Of a stretch of 64,000 nucleotides of DNA, positions 1-8,252 are shown piece after piece (positions within the stretch are counted from its first letter, which is position 1; each line of letters starts with the position of its first letter). The translations under genes were made by a program, and so were the position numbers. The DNA comes from G963691835 sp963691835. Its GTDB lineage: Bacteria; Pseudomonadota; Alphaproteobacteria; Thalassobaculales; Thalassobaculaceae. The notes under the pieces were generated by a model. The model was not told the origin of the DNA and made no database searches. It saw only the letters and a list, made by a program, of their open reading frames with translations. The DNA is taken from NCBI GenBank assembly GCA_963691835.1, contig OY829383.1, positions 4,526,001 through 4,590,000 of the forward strand, written 5' to 3'.

Positions 1-329
1 GAGCCGCCTTTGCGCCAAGCCTTCTTGCTGATCGGGATGGTGTCTTCCAGAGACAGGCGGCCATCCCGGAGCTGCTGGAACGCGATGTACGCGGTCATGA
101 TCTTGCTCATGGATGCCGGCGGCATCGAGGCATCCGCATCTTTCTCGAACAGCACCGCACCGGTGTCATAGTCGAGAATGATGGCCTCGCGCGCGCTGGT
201 CTGAACATCCGCCGCGACCGCGGAGCCGACAGAGATGGCCATTCCAGCCGCGGCGATCAGGGCCGCGCAAATGATCTGCGTGAAGCGTTCCTGTGCGCCC
301 CGAACCGTTCTAGAACTCAACAGCATCAT
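1..329 (-). CDS. dacC: D-alanyl-D-alanine carboxypeptidase (PBP5/6-type), N-terminal part only
   Basis: The gene runs off the left edge; about 109 N-terminal residues are visible. It starts at tandem ATG codons (329/326). A hydrophobic signal segment (ICAALIAAAGMAISVGSAVA) is followed by the typical start of the mature enzyme (SAREAIILDYDTGAVLFEKDAD) and by the SxxK active-site motif in ASMSKIMTAY. The family trims the terminal D-Ala from periplasmic peptidoglycan pentapeptides. It follows rlpA on the same strand, a common alphaproteobacterial arrangement. The exact paralogue (dacA, dacC or dacF) cannot be decided from this fragment. Confidence 0.85.
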   Translation of the reverse strand, partial: MMLLSSRTVRGAQERFTQIICAALIAAAGMAISVGSAVAADVQTSAREAIILDYDTGAVLFEKDADASMPPASMSKIMTAYIAFQQLRDGRLSLEDTIPISKKAWRKGG

Positions 330-453
330 TACCGACCTCAGATGTCTTTGCTGGCTGATCCCCAGCCGATACCGGCGGGAGAGGTTAACGTGCCACGAAA
401 TCATGAAAGCAATTGGGCCGAGCGTCCATGCCCTGAAAAGGACCAGCCCCCGG

Positions 454-1521
454 TCAGTCTGCGACGATCCGGGCGCCGGGGTAGCCGCGGCTGATCACCT
501 CCTGCAGGGCCTGATCAGCGCTCGCCACCACCGCGAACGGGCCGAGACGCACGCGGTACAGAACCCGTCCCGCACGTGTGGTCTCAGAGATCCGGATCGG
601 TCCGACGTCGCCCAGGCGCCTCTGCAGTCGTTCCGCATTGCCGACGTCTCCGAAGGCGCCCGCCTGCACGAAGAGCTTGCTCGGCTCGGGTGAGCCTTGC
701 ACGACCTCGCCTTCAATGCTGCCGTTGCGCGCTAGGTCGACCGCCGACGTCCCGGTGCTTGGACGGGTCGAGGGTGTTTCGATCACGGGGCCGGTTGCAG
801 TGCCGCCGATGCTGCTCACACTCACCGATGCGCGCGGCGCCGCACTAGGTGCGGGCGCGACGGCCGCTGTCGCAGACGGCCTGGGCGCGTAGCTGACCTG
901 AACGGACGAGCCGCCGCTGATCGAAGCCAACTCACGAGGCACTGGTGTGCCCGTCTGGGAAATCAGCTTGCGGCTTTCACCCGGCAGGATCTCGACCCGG
1001 ACCCGGGCCGTGCCCTGACGCTCAAACCCCAGAAGCTGAGCCGACCGCCTGGACAGATCGATGATCCGGCCGTGGACGAACGGCCCCCGGTCGTTGACCC
1101 TCACCACCAGGGACCGCCCGTTCTCCAGGTTGGTGACGCGGGCCGCCGTGGGCATCGGCAGTGTCTTGTGGGCAGCCGTCACGGCATTTTGATCGAAGAT
1201 CTCGCCGTTTGCAGTCTGCTTGCCGTGGAAGTTGGGCCCGTACCATGACGCGATACCCGTCTCCACGTAGGACCAGTCCTCCTTGGGGTAATACCAGACA
1301 CCCTTGATCTGATACGGCTTGCCGACCTTGTACCGGCCGGGCGCCTCGGGCGACTTGCCGAAATCCCCAATCACCTTGGTCGTGTTCGCGATGAACTCGG
1401 TCTCGGCACATCCTGACAGAGCGACCGCCGCCGCCGCGATGGCGATGCCCGCGAGAGTGGTGCGCAAGGAACGCTTTTGTCTCTCAGGTCCTGCCGCCGG
1501 GAAATTCAAGGTCCACCCCAT
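454..1521 (-). CDS. rlpA: RlpA-like septal ring lytic transglycosylase lipoprotein
   Basis: 355 aa. A basic N-terminus and hydrophobic stretch end in a lipobox (LSGC, Cys at about residue 38), so this is a lipoprotein. Residues about 85-180 are a double-psi beta-barrel with the hallmarks ASWYGPNFHGKQTANGE and VRVNDRGPFVHGRIIDLS. A long Pro/Ser/Ala linker leads to a C-terminal SPOR domain (LFVQAGAFGDVGNAERLQ). The family cleaves glycan strands lacking stem peptides at septa, and SPOR binds such strands. It sits between the MltB-like gene and the carboxypeptidase on the same strand, all peptidoglycan remodelling functions. Start chosen as the longest ORF that keeps the signal; the next upstream gene ends 40 bases away. 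Confidence 0.93.
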   Translation of the reverse strand: MGWTLNFPAAGPERQKRSLRTTLAGIAIAAAAVALSGCAETEFIANTTKVIGDFGKSPEAPGRYKVGKPYQIKGVWYYPKEDWSYVETGIASWYGPNFHGKQTANGEIFDQNAVTAAHKTLPMPTAARVTNLENGRSLVVRVNDRGPFVHGRIIDLSRRSAQLLGFERQGTARVRVEILPGESRKLISQTGTPVPRELASISGGSSVQVSYAPRPSATAAVAPAPSAAPRASVSVSSIGGTATGPVIETPSTRPSTGTSAVDLARNGSIEGEVVQGSPEPSKLFVQAGAFGDVGNAERLQRRLGDVGPIRISETTRAGRVLYRVRLGPFAVVASADQALQEVISRGYPGARIVAD

Positions 1522-1561
1522 CTTGGCACCACCAGCAATTCAACCGCGATATTTAGTGAAA

Positions 1562-2590
1562 TTACGGTTTCGCGAGCCGATCGGCAAGTGTTCCGACCGC
1601 AAGTGCGAAATAAGTGGACCGATTCCACTTCAGGATCACGCGATAGTTGTTGTATGCGAGATAGGCCGGTGACAGCGCGGACTTTTGCGGAACGATCACC
1701 GAGCTTTCCAGGTTCCGGGTCGGAAGGGCGCCGCCACCGAGTTTGCGGACGCCGAGCGCTTCCCAGTCCCGCATCGATTTCTTTTGCTTTGTTCCTGACA
1801 GCGCGCGGTCGAACGATGACGGCAGGGCCACCGGCCGACCCCATGTCTCATCGCCGCGCCAGCCGGACCTGGCAAGATAGTTGGCGATGGAAGAGAAGAC
1901 GTCCGGCAGGGATGTCCAGATGTCCTTGTCTCCATCCCCGTCCCCATCGAGGGCATAGGCGTGGAAGCTCGACGGCATGAACTGGCTCTGCCCCATCGCT
2001 CCGGCCCAGGACCCCTTCATCGACTGCGGTGAGATATGGCCCTGCTCCAGGATCTCCAAGGCGAGCAGCAGTTCTTTGCGGAAGAACGCTGAGCGGCGTC
2101 CGTCATGCGCAAGAGTGGCCAGAGCCGTGATCACCGGAAAACCGCCGGTGACCCGGCCATAGCTCGTCTCGATCCCCCAAAGCGAGACGATGAACCGCTT
2201 CTGAACGCCGTACTTGGCCGCCACCTGATCCAGCAGCGCGCCATGCTTCTCCAACAGCTCCCGCCCCCGCTTGACCCGGGCATTGGTCACGACGCGCTCA
2301 AGATACTGGGTGAAGGTCAGGCGCCCCTCCGGCTGCCGCCGGTCCAGCTCGATGATCCGGGCAATCGGTTGAATGCCGTCGAGGGTCGCCTTGATGATGT
2401 TCTCTGAAATCCCGCGTCCCCGGGCCTCGTCTTTCAGATCAGCCAGCCACGCGTCGAACGGCCCGCCAGACTGGGCCACCATCGAAACGGCGGGTAGCGG
2501 TTCAAGATGCGCGGCCGCACCGGGCGCTCCGGCAAACGCGACGAGACCAGCCGCGATCGCAACACTTCCGGCGCGAAGCCAACCGAACAT
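1562..2590 (-). CDS. mltB: MltB-family lytic murein transglycosylase
   Basis: 342 aa exported protein with an N-terminal hydrophobic signal (VAIAAGLVAFAGAPGAAAH). The SLT_2/GH103-type core is recognisable: WGIETSYGRVTGGFPVI carries the catalytic Glu, and GAMGQSQFMPSSF and the Asp-rich DGDGDGDKDIW calcium-like loop follow. It would cleave the glycan backbone to 1,6-anhydro-muropeptides in the periplasm. No C-terminal peptidoglycan-binding domain is seen. It heads a leftward set mltB-rlpA-dacC. The symbol is used in the family sense. Confidence 0.92.
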   Translation of the reverse strand: MFGWLRAGSVAIAAGLVAFAGAPGAAAHLEPLPAVSMVAQSGGPFDAWLADLKDEARGRGISENIIKATLDGIQPIARIIELDRRQPEGRLTFTQYLERVVTNARVKRGRELLEKHGALLDQVAAKYGVQKRFIVSLWGIETSYGRVTGGFPVITALATLAHDGRRSAFFRKELLLALEILEQGHISPQSMKGSWAGAMGQSQFMPSSFHAYALDGDGDGDKDIWTSLPDVFSSIANYLARSGWRGDETWGRPVALPSSFDRALSGTKQKKSMRDWEALGVRKLGGGALPTRNLESSVIVPQKSALSPAYLAYNNYRVILKWNRSTYFALAVGTLADRLAKP

Positions 2591-2823
2591 TCCATCCTCC
2601 GAGGGCGATAAAGATCGTCGACTGTGTTTCAGCGCCGTGACCGCGGCAAGGCCCTGCCCACAGTGCCGTCTTTTACCACCTCATTTTCGGCCCCGCAGAC
2701 ACGTCAGATGACCTCCGTCGGCCCGAATCAGGCGCGAAACCAAATGCGGAACAGCGGGATTGAGTGATGGGGCTGGCTGCGTTACATCCCTCTCATCCCT
2801 GCGCCAACGTGCAGGTCGATTGC

Positions 2824-2913
2824 GGATGGGTGGCCGAGTGGTTGAAGGCACCGGTCTTGAAAACCGGCAGGCGGGAGACCGTCTCGTGGGTTCGAATCCC
2901 ACCCCATCCGCCA
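2824..2913 (+). tRNA. tRNA-Ser (anticodon TGA)
   Basis: 90 nt class II tRNA. Acceptor arm GGATGGG (2824-2830) pairs with CCCATCC (2903-2909), followed by discriminator G and an encoded CCA. The anticodon loop CTTGAAA within CCGGT...ACCGG gives anticodon TGA. A long variable arm is present, and the T arm is GTGGG-TTCGAAT-CCCAC. The 3' end is the phage attachment core; integration restored a complete gene, so the tRNA remains functional. Confidence 0.97.
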
Positions 2914-2914
2914 T
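2895..2914 (+). repeat. attL core (20-bp direct repeat in tRNA-Ser 3' end)
   Basis: This sequence is identical to 56821-56840. It covers the 3' half of the T arm, the acceptor strand, the discriminator and the CCA of the tRNA. The identity stops at both sides (g versus t on the left, g versus t on the right), which fixes the core at 20 bp. The integrase stop codon is two bases to the right. Confidence 0.95.
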
Positions 2915-2916
2915 GA

Positions 2917-4029
2917 CTATTTTTCTCCGTTATATTTCAATGTGTTGGGTGGAGAATTGTCTAACTTTTCGTCTGAGTTAGACAATTGTTGTTCGCTATC
3001 TGTGCCATACGTCATTGCCATCGCTTGTGATGCCAACCGTGTCTGATCGGCCGCAGCAGTGTAACGGGAAACCTCGCGGTCGGTCTTATGCCCGGTGATT
3101 GACTTAATCTCCTGATTGCTGCATCCAGCCTCCGCAAGACGCCGTGCGGCGGCTTTACGTAGGCCGTGGGCACTACAGTGCTTAAGACCGGCTTCGTTAC
3201 ATTGCTCACGAAACCAATTTCCGAACCCCGCAGGAGTGAATGGTTTGCCGAAACTCGTTACCAGAAAAGTTGATGACTCTGGGGAAGTGAGGGCGATGAC
3301 TTCCTTGAGTATTGGGTGAATAGGGATTTCTAGCGACGCGCCGGTCTTTTGCTGCTGAAGCTGGATCCGGTCTTTCACCACATGACACCAACCCATGTTG
3401 ACCGCATCGGAACGGCGCTGGCCGGTATAGAGCATGAGCGCCAAGGCGAGGTAGGGTTTAGTACCGATGTTATGTCTGGCTTCGAAGAGGGTAATTTCTT
3501 CTTCCGTCCACGTGTGAAAACCATCGCTTTTGTTGGCATAACCACGCATTCGAATCGTTGGATCGTCTTTGCGCACACCGAGATCGACAGCAAGGGTCAT
3601 GAGACCCCTTAAACGGTCCAACAGATTATTGGCTGCGGAGGGAGTTTCGTGCATGGCACCTATGATCGCTTTGATGTGTTTGCGCTCTATTGATGCCACA
3701 GACTTTTCACCGTGCTTTTCGCGGAAGCGCTCCAATATTCCCCGGTATGTCTTCTGGGTGCTGGGTCGCAACCCTCTGAAATCAGGAGAATTATAGTAGA
3801 CTGTGATCAGACTATTGAAAGATCCAGGTTTTAAATTGCTAGTGCCTGGCTGGGCTGTAGGCGCGACGATGCCTTCAAGACACGCTTGATATTCCCGCAT
3901 AAATTCTGGCGTCCACGGGGTGTGCCGAAAATAGTGACTCGCCTGACCCTTTCGACGAAATCTCACGCGGACTTTGCCGTGCCTGTCTCTAAACTGGGAG
4001 CAATATTTTGGAAGCGGTCTGCGGCTCAT
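2917..4029 (-). CDS. int: Phage tyrosine-recombinase integrase
   Basis: 370 aa. The catalytic set is visible: Arg205 in YTGQRRSD, His288 and Arg291 in AHGLRKAA, His314 in ITGHKTDREVSRY and the nucleophile Tyr323. The N-terminal half has the SAM-like core-binding segment (STQKTYRGILERFREKHG). It catalyses site-specific integration and excision at the tRNA-Ser core, which lies immediately past its stop codon. The start overlaps the preceding gene by ATGA (4026-4029). It is the last gene of the leftward early operon. Confidence 0.96.
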   Translation of the reverse strand: MSRRPLPKYCSQFRDRHGKVRVRFRRKGQASHYFRHTPWTPEFMREYQACLEGIVAPTAQPGTSNLKPGSFNSLITVYYNSPDFRGLRPSTQKTYRGILERFREKHGEKSVASIERKHIKAIIGAMHETPSAANNLLDRLRGLMTLAVDLGVRKDDPTIRMRGYANKSDGFHTWTEEEITLFEARHNIGTKPYLALALMLYTGQRRSDAVNMGWCHVVKDRIQLQQQKTGASLEIPIHPILKEVIALTSPESSTFLVTSFGKPFTPAGFGNWFREQCNEAGLKHCSAHGLRKAAARRLAEAGCSNQEIKSITGHKTDREVSRYTAAADQTRLASQAMAMTYGTDSEQQLSNSDEKLDNSPPNTLKYNGEK

Positions 4030-4220
4030 TGATCGAGCACCTCATCCCACTCGTTGCCGTCTTCTGTGCGGGCTTGGTCCCGCTCACCAAAGAGCAGCGT
4101 TGCACCGCTCGGGGTCAGCTTGACGCCCGCAATGCGCTCAACGCCGATACCAGCGGCAAGCGCGGCTTTGATAAGGCGCGTCAGGTCTGCTTGAGTACAC
4201 GGCGAGGTACGGCGTGCCAT
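4026..4220 (-). CDS. Small phage protein upstream of integrase
   Basis: 64 aa (MARRTSPCTQADLTRLIKAA...). It is of the type commonly found beside integrases of alphaproteobacterial prophages: an N-terminal helix with TQADLTRLIKAALAAGI, then a short beta segment ending in GATLLFGE and an acidic tail. It overlaps int by 4 bases, so the two are translationally coupled. The position suggests a recombination-directionality or DNA-binding role, but no excisionase motif can be pointed to; this is context-based inference. Confidence 0.75.
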   Translation of the reverse strand: MARRTSPCTQADLTRLIKAALAAGIGVERIAGVKLTPSGATLLFGERDQARTEDGNEWDEVLDQ

Positions 4221-4271
4221 TTCACAGCCCTGCTGAAGAATGAAGTTGCAGATGCAGCATGATTTTCTCCA

Positions 4272-4523
4272 TCACTCGTCTCCAACTTCCGCCTTGAGCA
4301 CCCGCATACAGTCGACCATCTCGACAAGATCCGGATCGGCGACCACCCGGAAGTATTCTTCCAGCCGTAAGCCGTGGGCCTTCTGACTGAGTTTCGGGTC
4401 GGCCATTACCCGGGCGTTCAAGGTGGCGACCTCGTCAGCAAGGAACCGGTCTGCCGCAGAGAGAAAGGCGATCATCGTCTCGGCCCGGCTTGGGGTGAGC
4501 TTGATTTCGATCTGCTGTCTCAT
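4272..4523 (-). CDS. Hypothetical phage protein
   Basis: 83 aa, helical, no recognised motif. It begins MRQQIEIKLTPSRAETMIAFLSAADRF and ends in an acidic helix (LKAEVGDE). It overlaps the upstream gene by ATGA (4520-4523) and so is part of the leftward early operon between recT and int. No signal peptide or membrane segment. Function unknown. Confidence 0.7.
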   Translation of the reverse strand: MRQQIEIKLTPSRAETMIAFLSAADRFLADEVATLNARVMADPKLSQKAHGLRLEEYFRVVADPDLVEMVDCMRVLKAEVGDE

Positions 4524-4885
4524 CCGATCCTCTCCGCCATTCGGCCGGTGGCCATGTCAAACTCCGTGTGGAGCTGGTTCCAAAGGCTTGAAGCCTTGGG
4601 GTTGGACTCGATCTCAGAGCGAGATTTGACCCCGCATCGTTGGCGGACCAAAACGGCGGCGGCGTCGGTGCTGTCCACGCCAAGCCACTCCTGGAACTGC
4701 TTGTCCTGACACAGCATCGCGATCCTGGTCGCTAAAGGGGTTGGCCGAGTCCTGTCAGCCCGCTCGGGCTCGGCTGGGGGGTGAGAGGCGGCAACCTCGG
4801 GGGGTGAGGCTGGGCTGCCCTCTGGGGAACTGTTCAAAAGCCCAAGCGCGACCGGCGGCTGAATGGGCTGGCGCGGCACAGTCAT
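4520..4885 (-). CDS. Hypothetical protein following recT
   Basis: 121 aa. The first 45 residues are Pro/Ala-rich and probably disordered. The remainder (about 47-121) is a compact segment with IAMLCQDKQFQEWLGVDSTDAAAVLVRQRCGVKSRSEI, a helical pattern seen in phage proteins encoded beside recombination genes. The start lies 4 bases after the recT stop and the end overlaps the next gene by ATGA, so operon membership is certain while the function is not. Confidence 0.72.
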   Translation of the reverse strand: MTVPRQPIQPPVALGLLNSSPEGSPASPPEVAASHPPAEPERADRTRPTPLATRIAMLCQDKQFQEWLGVDSTDAAAVLVRQRCGVKSRSEIESNPKASSLWNQLHTEFDMATGRMAERIG

Positions 4886-4889
4886 GCGG

Positions 4890-5951
4890 TCAGGCTCCCG
4901 CTTTGTCGGCGAGGGCCTTCATGCGGTTCCGGATCTCCGACAGGGCCGCCCGGTCCTCAGCGGATATCGAGTCGTCGAAGGCCGCTTTCTCAAGTGCCGG
5001 GTTGGCATCGAGGAAGACTCGGGCTTCAACCGGGGTTTTGAATTGTTCTGCTACCGCGTCAATGGCGAGCGCGTAGGCATCCCAACCGAGATCGTTATTC
5101 TCAAACGGAGTTGCGACGTGCGCCTTGTGGCCGCTCATGTCTCGGCGTCTTCGGGTGGGCTCTGCTGGCGCCAGATCGAGCTGGCCCGCCGCTTCAGCAG
5201 GCTCGGCGGACTCTTCAACCATGTCGACCGTGACCGTTTGGTCGATCACGACCGGATCATCCGCGGACTGCTGGCTCGGCTGCGGGTTTACTGGCCCGCG
5301 CATATCGGCAAGCGTGACCCGCGCAGAGCCTCCTTGCGAAGCGGCTGGGTTCTCAGGCTCGGAATCGTAGTCGTGCACTTCTTCGGAGATCCCGACGCCC
5401 CCCAGCACATCGGGGAATGCGTCTCTCAAGGCAAACCCCCGCGCCCTCATTTGGAGCATTCGCTTTGGATAGTCAGTCCATGGGCCGCTCTTGCCCCAGA
5501 GTTTCGCCTTCTTCGCGTCCACGACTGAAAACCGAGAAACAATTGGCGAAGGTCTATAGCGCCGTTTCACGGTGCAGACCGCGACCATGCTGTCGCCGTC
5601 TCCCTCAAAGACTTCTTCGATGTCCTCTAACAAGCCGGAGCTGCTGACCAACGCCAGCGCCGCGTCACCGAAGACCGATGGCTTGCCATTGATCACGGCA
5701 ATCTGAGTCGCCGCCTGCATCGGAGGCAGACCGATCTCCATGCCATGCATGACAGCAATCAAGATCTGCTCTGCGCTCTTGAATTTGAACATCTGAGACG
5801 CGTGCATGATGGTGGCGAGGCGGAACGCCTGCTCAATGTCCTGCGGCACGATAGCGTTCATGCTGCCACCGGCGGCCAAGACTGGTCTCGGCGCGGGCGT
5901 CGCCTTCTTTTCTCCGGTCTTCGCCGGCAAATTCGCGTTATACAATTCCAT
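4890..5951 (-). CDS. recT: RecT-family single-strand annealing protein
   Basis: 353 aa. The N-terminal 200 residues carry the RecT pattern: an early helix (IEQAFRLATIMHASQM), IAVMHGMEIGLPPMQAATQ, and INGKPSVFGDAALALVSSSG. The C-terminal 130 residues are acidic and Pro/Ser-rich then helical, a common tail in alphaproteobacterial phage versions. The protein anneals complementary single strands made by a partner 5'-3' exonuclease, which is encoded just upstream (6117-7040). Together they form a Red-like recombination pair. A short gap of 55 bases separates it from the tiny coupled ORF at 6007-6120. Confidence 0.88.
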   Translation of the reverse strand: MELYNANLPAKTGEKKATPAPRPVLAAGGSMNAIVPQDIEQAFRLATIMHASQMFKFKSAEQILIAVMHGMEIGLPPMQAATQIAVINGKPSVFGDAALALVSSSGLLEDIEEVFEGDGDSMVAVCTVKRRYRPSPIVSRFSVVDAKKAKLWGKSGPWTDYPKRMLQMRARGFALRDAFPDVLGGVGISEEVHDYDSEPENPAASQGGSARVTLADMRGPVNPQPSQQSADDPVVIDQTVTVDMVEESAEPAEAAGQLDLAPAEPTRRRRDMSGHKAHVATPFENNDLGWDAYALAIDAVAEQFKTPVEARVFLDANPALEKAAFDDSISAEDRAALSEIRNRMKALADKAGA

Positions 5952-6006
5952 CTCCTCACCTCACCTGGATGCCACAACCGCACTCCGCGGCCGTTTTGAT
6001 GAATGC

Positions 6007-6120
6007 TCAAGCCGCTTCGTGGGGGGCCGTGCCCATCGTCTTCGTGCCCATCGTCTTCGTGGGCGTCGTCGGCAGGCTGTCCAATTCGCCACCGCGGGCG
6101 CCAAGCGCGACGATCATCAT
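6007..6120 (-). CDS. Possible 37-aa micro-ORF between exonuclease and recT
   Basis: The start ATG overlaps the exonuclease stop as ATGA (6117-6120), the same coupling used along this operon. The product would be 37 aa with a TKTMG duplication caused by a 15-bp tandem repeat (CCCATCGTCTTCGTG, twice, around 6031-6060). No motif. The coupling favours translation; the lack of sequence character keeps confidence low. Confidence 0.3.
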   Translation of the reverse strand: MMIVALGARGGELDSLPTTPTKTMGTKTMGTAPHEAA

Positions 6121-7040
6121 CGATCACCCTCCCCTTTGGCTGGTTGACCGTTGAGCGGCGCCTGCGCGCGCGTCCAGCGTTCGAACGCAAACTCACCGGC
6201 CTCATGGCGGTGCTCCAACCGTCGGCGAGCCCAAGGCGGCAGGCCGATCTCCGAGACGTCCTGATCGGCCTTCGGCCAGATACCGCTATGCAGGCACCGG
6301 GCATACTCCGCCCGGGCCTTCATCATTTCGATGTGGCCCCACTTGAGATCCTCATCCGGGATCTGGACCAGACGGGACTCGTACGGAAATTCCTTCTCTT
6401 GCATGAGCAAGAGGAAAACGGGGTCGTCGCACAGACCGCACCGCTTGATGGCGTCGATGTAGTGTGCCGCGCGCAGGTGATAGCTGTAGCGGGCGATGGC
6501 GGCACTGATCTCGTCCGCTTGAATGGATCGTGCGGTCTTGTAGTCGACAAAGTACCGGTATCCCGGATCGGGCATCCAATCGAGGCGGGCACGGCACCGA
6601 ATACCGAACTCCTCGTCATCCCAAACAAGCGTGACCTCTGGGCACCCGCCGGCCTGCCGAAGCGGCGTCATAGCCTCCTCGTCCGACCAGAGCGCTTCGC
6701 GCATCTCCTCGATGTTGCGCATCCAGCCCGTGGAAACGCGGTCTTCACCAGCGCGCACCGTTATCCAGGGAGCATTGGTCTGATAGGTGCCGCGCACCTG
6801 GACCTTGTATCCGTCGCGATCGATCCCCGCCGCCACCGCCAGTTCCTCGATGATCAGCCGGTGTGCGATCCGCCCGAACTCGAGCGCGGGTGTGCGCTTG
6901 CTCTTCTTCGGGCGGGAGGCATGGAACTTGTGGGGAGACGATCCCAAGAACGCGATGGTGTCGGACGCGGACAGTGCAGCATCACTGAGATAGACACCCC
7001 ACTTCAGGTCGCGATAGACGCCAGGTCTCAACCGCCTCAT
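6117..7040 (-). CDS. PD-(D/E)XK exonuclease, RecE/DUF3799-like
   Basis: 307 aa from the ATG at 7040, which overlaps the upstream stop as ATGA; a longer start at 7079 would overlap the neighbour by 43 bases and is less likely. The nuclease core is visible: an N-terminal helix with GRIAHRLI, then CRARLDWMPDPGYRYFVDYKTARS, giving the D...D-x-K catalytic signature, and a following helix (YSYHLRAAHYIDAIKRCG) that places a conserved Tyr. This is the exonuclease VIII/YqaJ-like fold used by phages with RecT. It would resect DNA ends 5'-3' to load the RecT-like protein encoded downstream. Confidence 0.85.
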   Translation of the reverse strand: MRRLRPGVYRDLKWGVYLSDAALSASDTIAFLGSSPHKFHASRPKKSKRTPALEFGRIAHRLIIEELAVAAGIDRDGYKVQVRGTYQTNAPWITVRAGEDRVSTGWMRNIEEMREALWSDEEAMTPLRQAGGCPEVTLVWDDEEFGIRCRARLDWMPDPGYRYFVDYKTARSIQADEISAAIARYSYHLRAAHYIDAIKRCGLCDDPVFLLLMQEKEFPYESRLVQIPDEDLKWGHIEMMKARAEYARCLHSGIWPKADQDVSEIGLPPWARRRLEHRHEAGEFAFERWTRAQAPLNGQPAKGEGDR

Positions 7041-7387
7041 GCCGACCGCCCGCCAATCGAGGCGTCCGAAGGCTTCCATGGCGGGTTCGGATTAACCCAC
7101 ACCAGCTTTGGCGTGCCGCGCTTTTCGACGAGCCTCCTGGCCGCTTCCATCCGCAGGAACCGGCGCGCGAAGCCCATGGCGCGACCGAGACCGGTGCCGA
7201 AGTTGTATCCGAGCGACAGATCCTCATAGTAGGCCATGTACTGATACCCTGCGCCGTCCCGGAACTCTGCAACCATGACCGTCGGCTGATCGGTGTCGAC
7301 CACCAGCACTCGACCGCTTTGACCGAATGCGCCGATGACGCGGAGCACCGTCGGGAAATCGGACTGTCCAACCCACCCAACCTTCAT
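7037..7387 (-). CDS. Hypothetical phage early protein
   Basis: 116 aa, begins MKVGWVGQSDFPTVLRVIG and has alternating beta segments (GRVLVVDTDQPTVMVAEF) followed by an amphipathic helix rich in Arg (RAMGFARRFLRMEAARRLVEKRG). No catalytic motif is recognised. It is coupled by ATGA overlap at both ends, to the exonuclease downstream and to the small membrane ORF upstream. Confidence 0.65.
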   Translation of the reverse strand: MKVGWVGQSDFPTVLRVIGAFGQSGRVLVVDTDQPTVMVAEFRDGAGYQYMAYYEDLSLGYNFGTGLGRAMGFARRFLRMEAARRLVEKRGTPKLVWVNPNPPWKPSDASIGGRSA

Positions 7388-7515
7388 CCGATTGCTCCCC
7401 TTAAGACCCCGAGGCCGCTGACCAAGACGGTGATCAAGATCGGTACCACCCCGATCTCAAGCGCTGGCTGCGCGTGGTTGTGCGGCTCCTTGGCGATGCG
7501 CGTCGGCCTGCTCAT
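7384..7515 (-). CDS. Tiny membrane protein (43 aa)
   Basis: The ATG at 7515 overlaps the stop of the upstream 50-aa gene (ATGA 7512-7515), and its own stop overlaps the next start (7384-7387). One hydrophobic segment (VVPILITVLVSGLGVL) near the C-terminus. An upstream in-frame extension to 7638 would run through the neighbouring gene and is rejected. Function unknown. Confidence 0.55.
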   Translation of the reverse strand: MSRPTRIAKEPHNHAQPALEIGVVPILITVLVSGLGVLRGAIG

Positions 7516-7664
7516 CGGGTCAACTCCGAGCCGAAGGCATGGGCGATGACGGCGATCAGGCAAATGGAAACGACCAGGACCGCACCCTCGAAGATCGCGG
7601 AGAGGATCGGCCGCTCGGTGGCCAGCCGGTCTTCCCACTCGGTAATGCGCTCAAAGAAGGTCAT
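7512..7664 (-). CDS. Tiny single-TM membrane protein (50 aa)
   Basis: Too short for ordinary gene callers. The product starts MTFFERITEWEDRLATERP and has one strong membrane helix (GAVLVVSICLIAVIAHAF). The start overlaps the stop of the upstream gene (7661-7664) and the stop overlaps the next start (7512-7515), both as ATGA. This unbroken coupling is the main evidence that it is translated. Function unknown; an amphipathic N-terminus plus one TM would suit a membrane-modulating early peptide. Confidence 0.6.
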   Translation of the reverse strand: MTFFERITEWEDRLATERPILSAIFEGAVLVVSICLIAVIAHAFGSELTR

Positions 7665-7870
7665 GGCTGATTGACCTTGGGCTCGGCTGCGTCGGCCTTG
7701 CGGCGCGCTTTGATGAGAGCCTTCGCCAACGCTGTCGCGTATTCCACGGCGAGCGATGCGGCATCATCCGGCGGCATGGACTGACCCAGAACCCGTGCGC
7801 CGGTCAGCAGACCAGCAAGGGCATGGCCTGCAAGATGGTCGCGCAGGTCTTCCATAGAAGCTCGCATCAC
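7661..7870 (-). CDS. Hypothetical helical phage protein
   Basis: 69 aa, mostly helix (EDLRDHLAGHALAGLLTGARV, AVEYATALAKALIKARRKAD). The ATG at 7870 is chosen because it overlaps the stop of the pentapeptide gene (ATGA 7867-7870). No recognised domain. Confidence 0.6.
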   Translation of the reverse strand: MMRASMEDLRDHLAGHALAGLLTGARVLGQSMPPDDAASLAVEYATALAKALIKARRKADAAEPKVNQP

Positions 7871-8082
7871 GCCGCCTCCGTCTCGGGGGATTTAGGTAAA
7901 GTGAAGCCTTCGGGGAGAAGGGCGTCGGTCAGGCAGGCGTCGGTCAGGCAGGCGTCGGTCAGGTTGGCGCCGCGCAGGTCGGCGCTGCTCAGGTCGGCGC
8001 GCTCGCCTTGATTGCTGTCCGTAAGCCACAAGGCGTGGTTTGACAGGATTTCTGCGAGTGCTTCTGTTGAGATATCCCTCAT
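7867..8082 (-). CDS. Short pentapeptide-repeat protein
   Basis: 71 aa. After a helical N-terminus (EALAEILSNHALWLTDSNQGERAD) come about seven A(D/N)LxX units (ADLSS, ADLRG, ANLTD, ACLTD, ACLTD, ALLPE), a short pentapeptide solenoid. The DNA carries a 15-bp direct repeat behind the duplicated ACLTD units. Such N-terminal helix plus short pentapeptide proteins are common early genes in alphaproteobacterial phages; their role is unknown. It is the first clear gene of the leftward operon and is preceded by a structured leader (8111-8163). Confidence 0.7.
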   Translation of the reverse strand: MRDISTEALAEILSNHALWLTDSNQGERADLSSADLRGANLTDACLTDACLTDALLPEGFTLPKSPETEAA

Positions 8083-8110
8083 CGCTTAGTCCTCCGCTGC
8101 GCATAGGGGT

Positions 8111-8163
8111 GCGGTCCGGACCTCTTCGGGAGGGCAATGGGGGCGCCCACAGGCCCGGACCGC
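8111..8163 (-). promoter_or_regulatory. Structured leader upstream of the leftward early operon
   Basis: A perfect 9-bp outer stem (GCGGTCCGG 8111-8119 with CCGGACCGC 8155-8163) encloses a small CCTC-TTCG-GGAGG hairpin and a GGGCGCCC palindrome. It ends 29 bases before the first leftward ATG (8082), so a leftward transcript would carry it in its 5' leader. There is no T-run, so it is not a classical terminator. Confidence 0.5.
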
Positions 8164-8252
8164 GGTCAGGCGCGGCGGCGAATGCGCCTGATCTAGTGAA
8201 GCACTCAATGGTGTTCGTGGTTTGCGAGAGATGCGATTTTTGGTAACTTGTT

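Noticed and set aside
2681..2914. Leftward ORF of 77 codons across the tRNA-Ser gene
   Set aside because: It is the familiar false translation of a tRNA-Ser gene on the opposite strand (opening MADGVGFEPT).
6003..7229. 408-codon rightward ORF over the exonuclease gene
   Set aside because: Shadow of the leftward PD-(D/E)XK gene; no domain character and it breaks the coupled operon.
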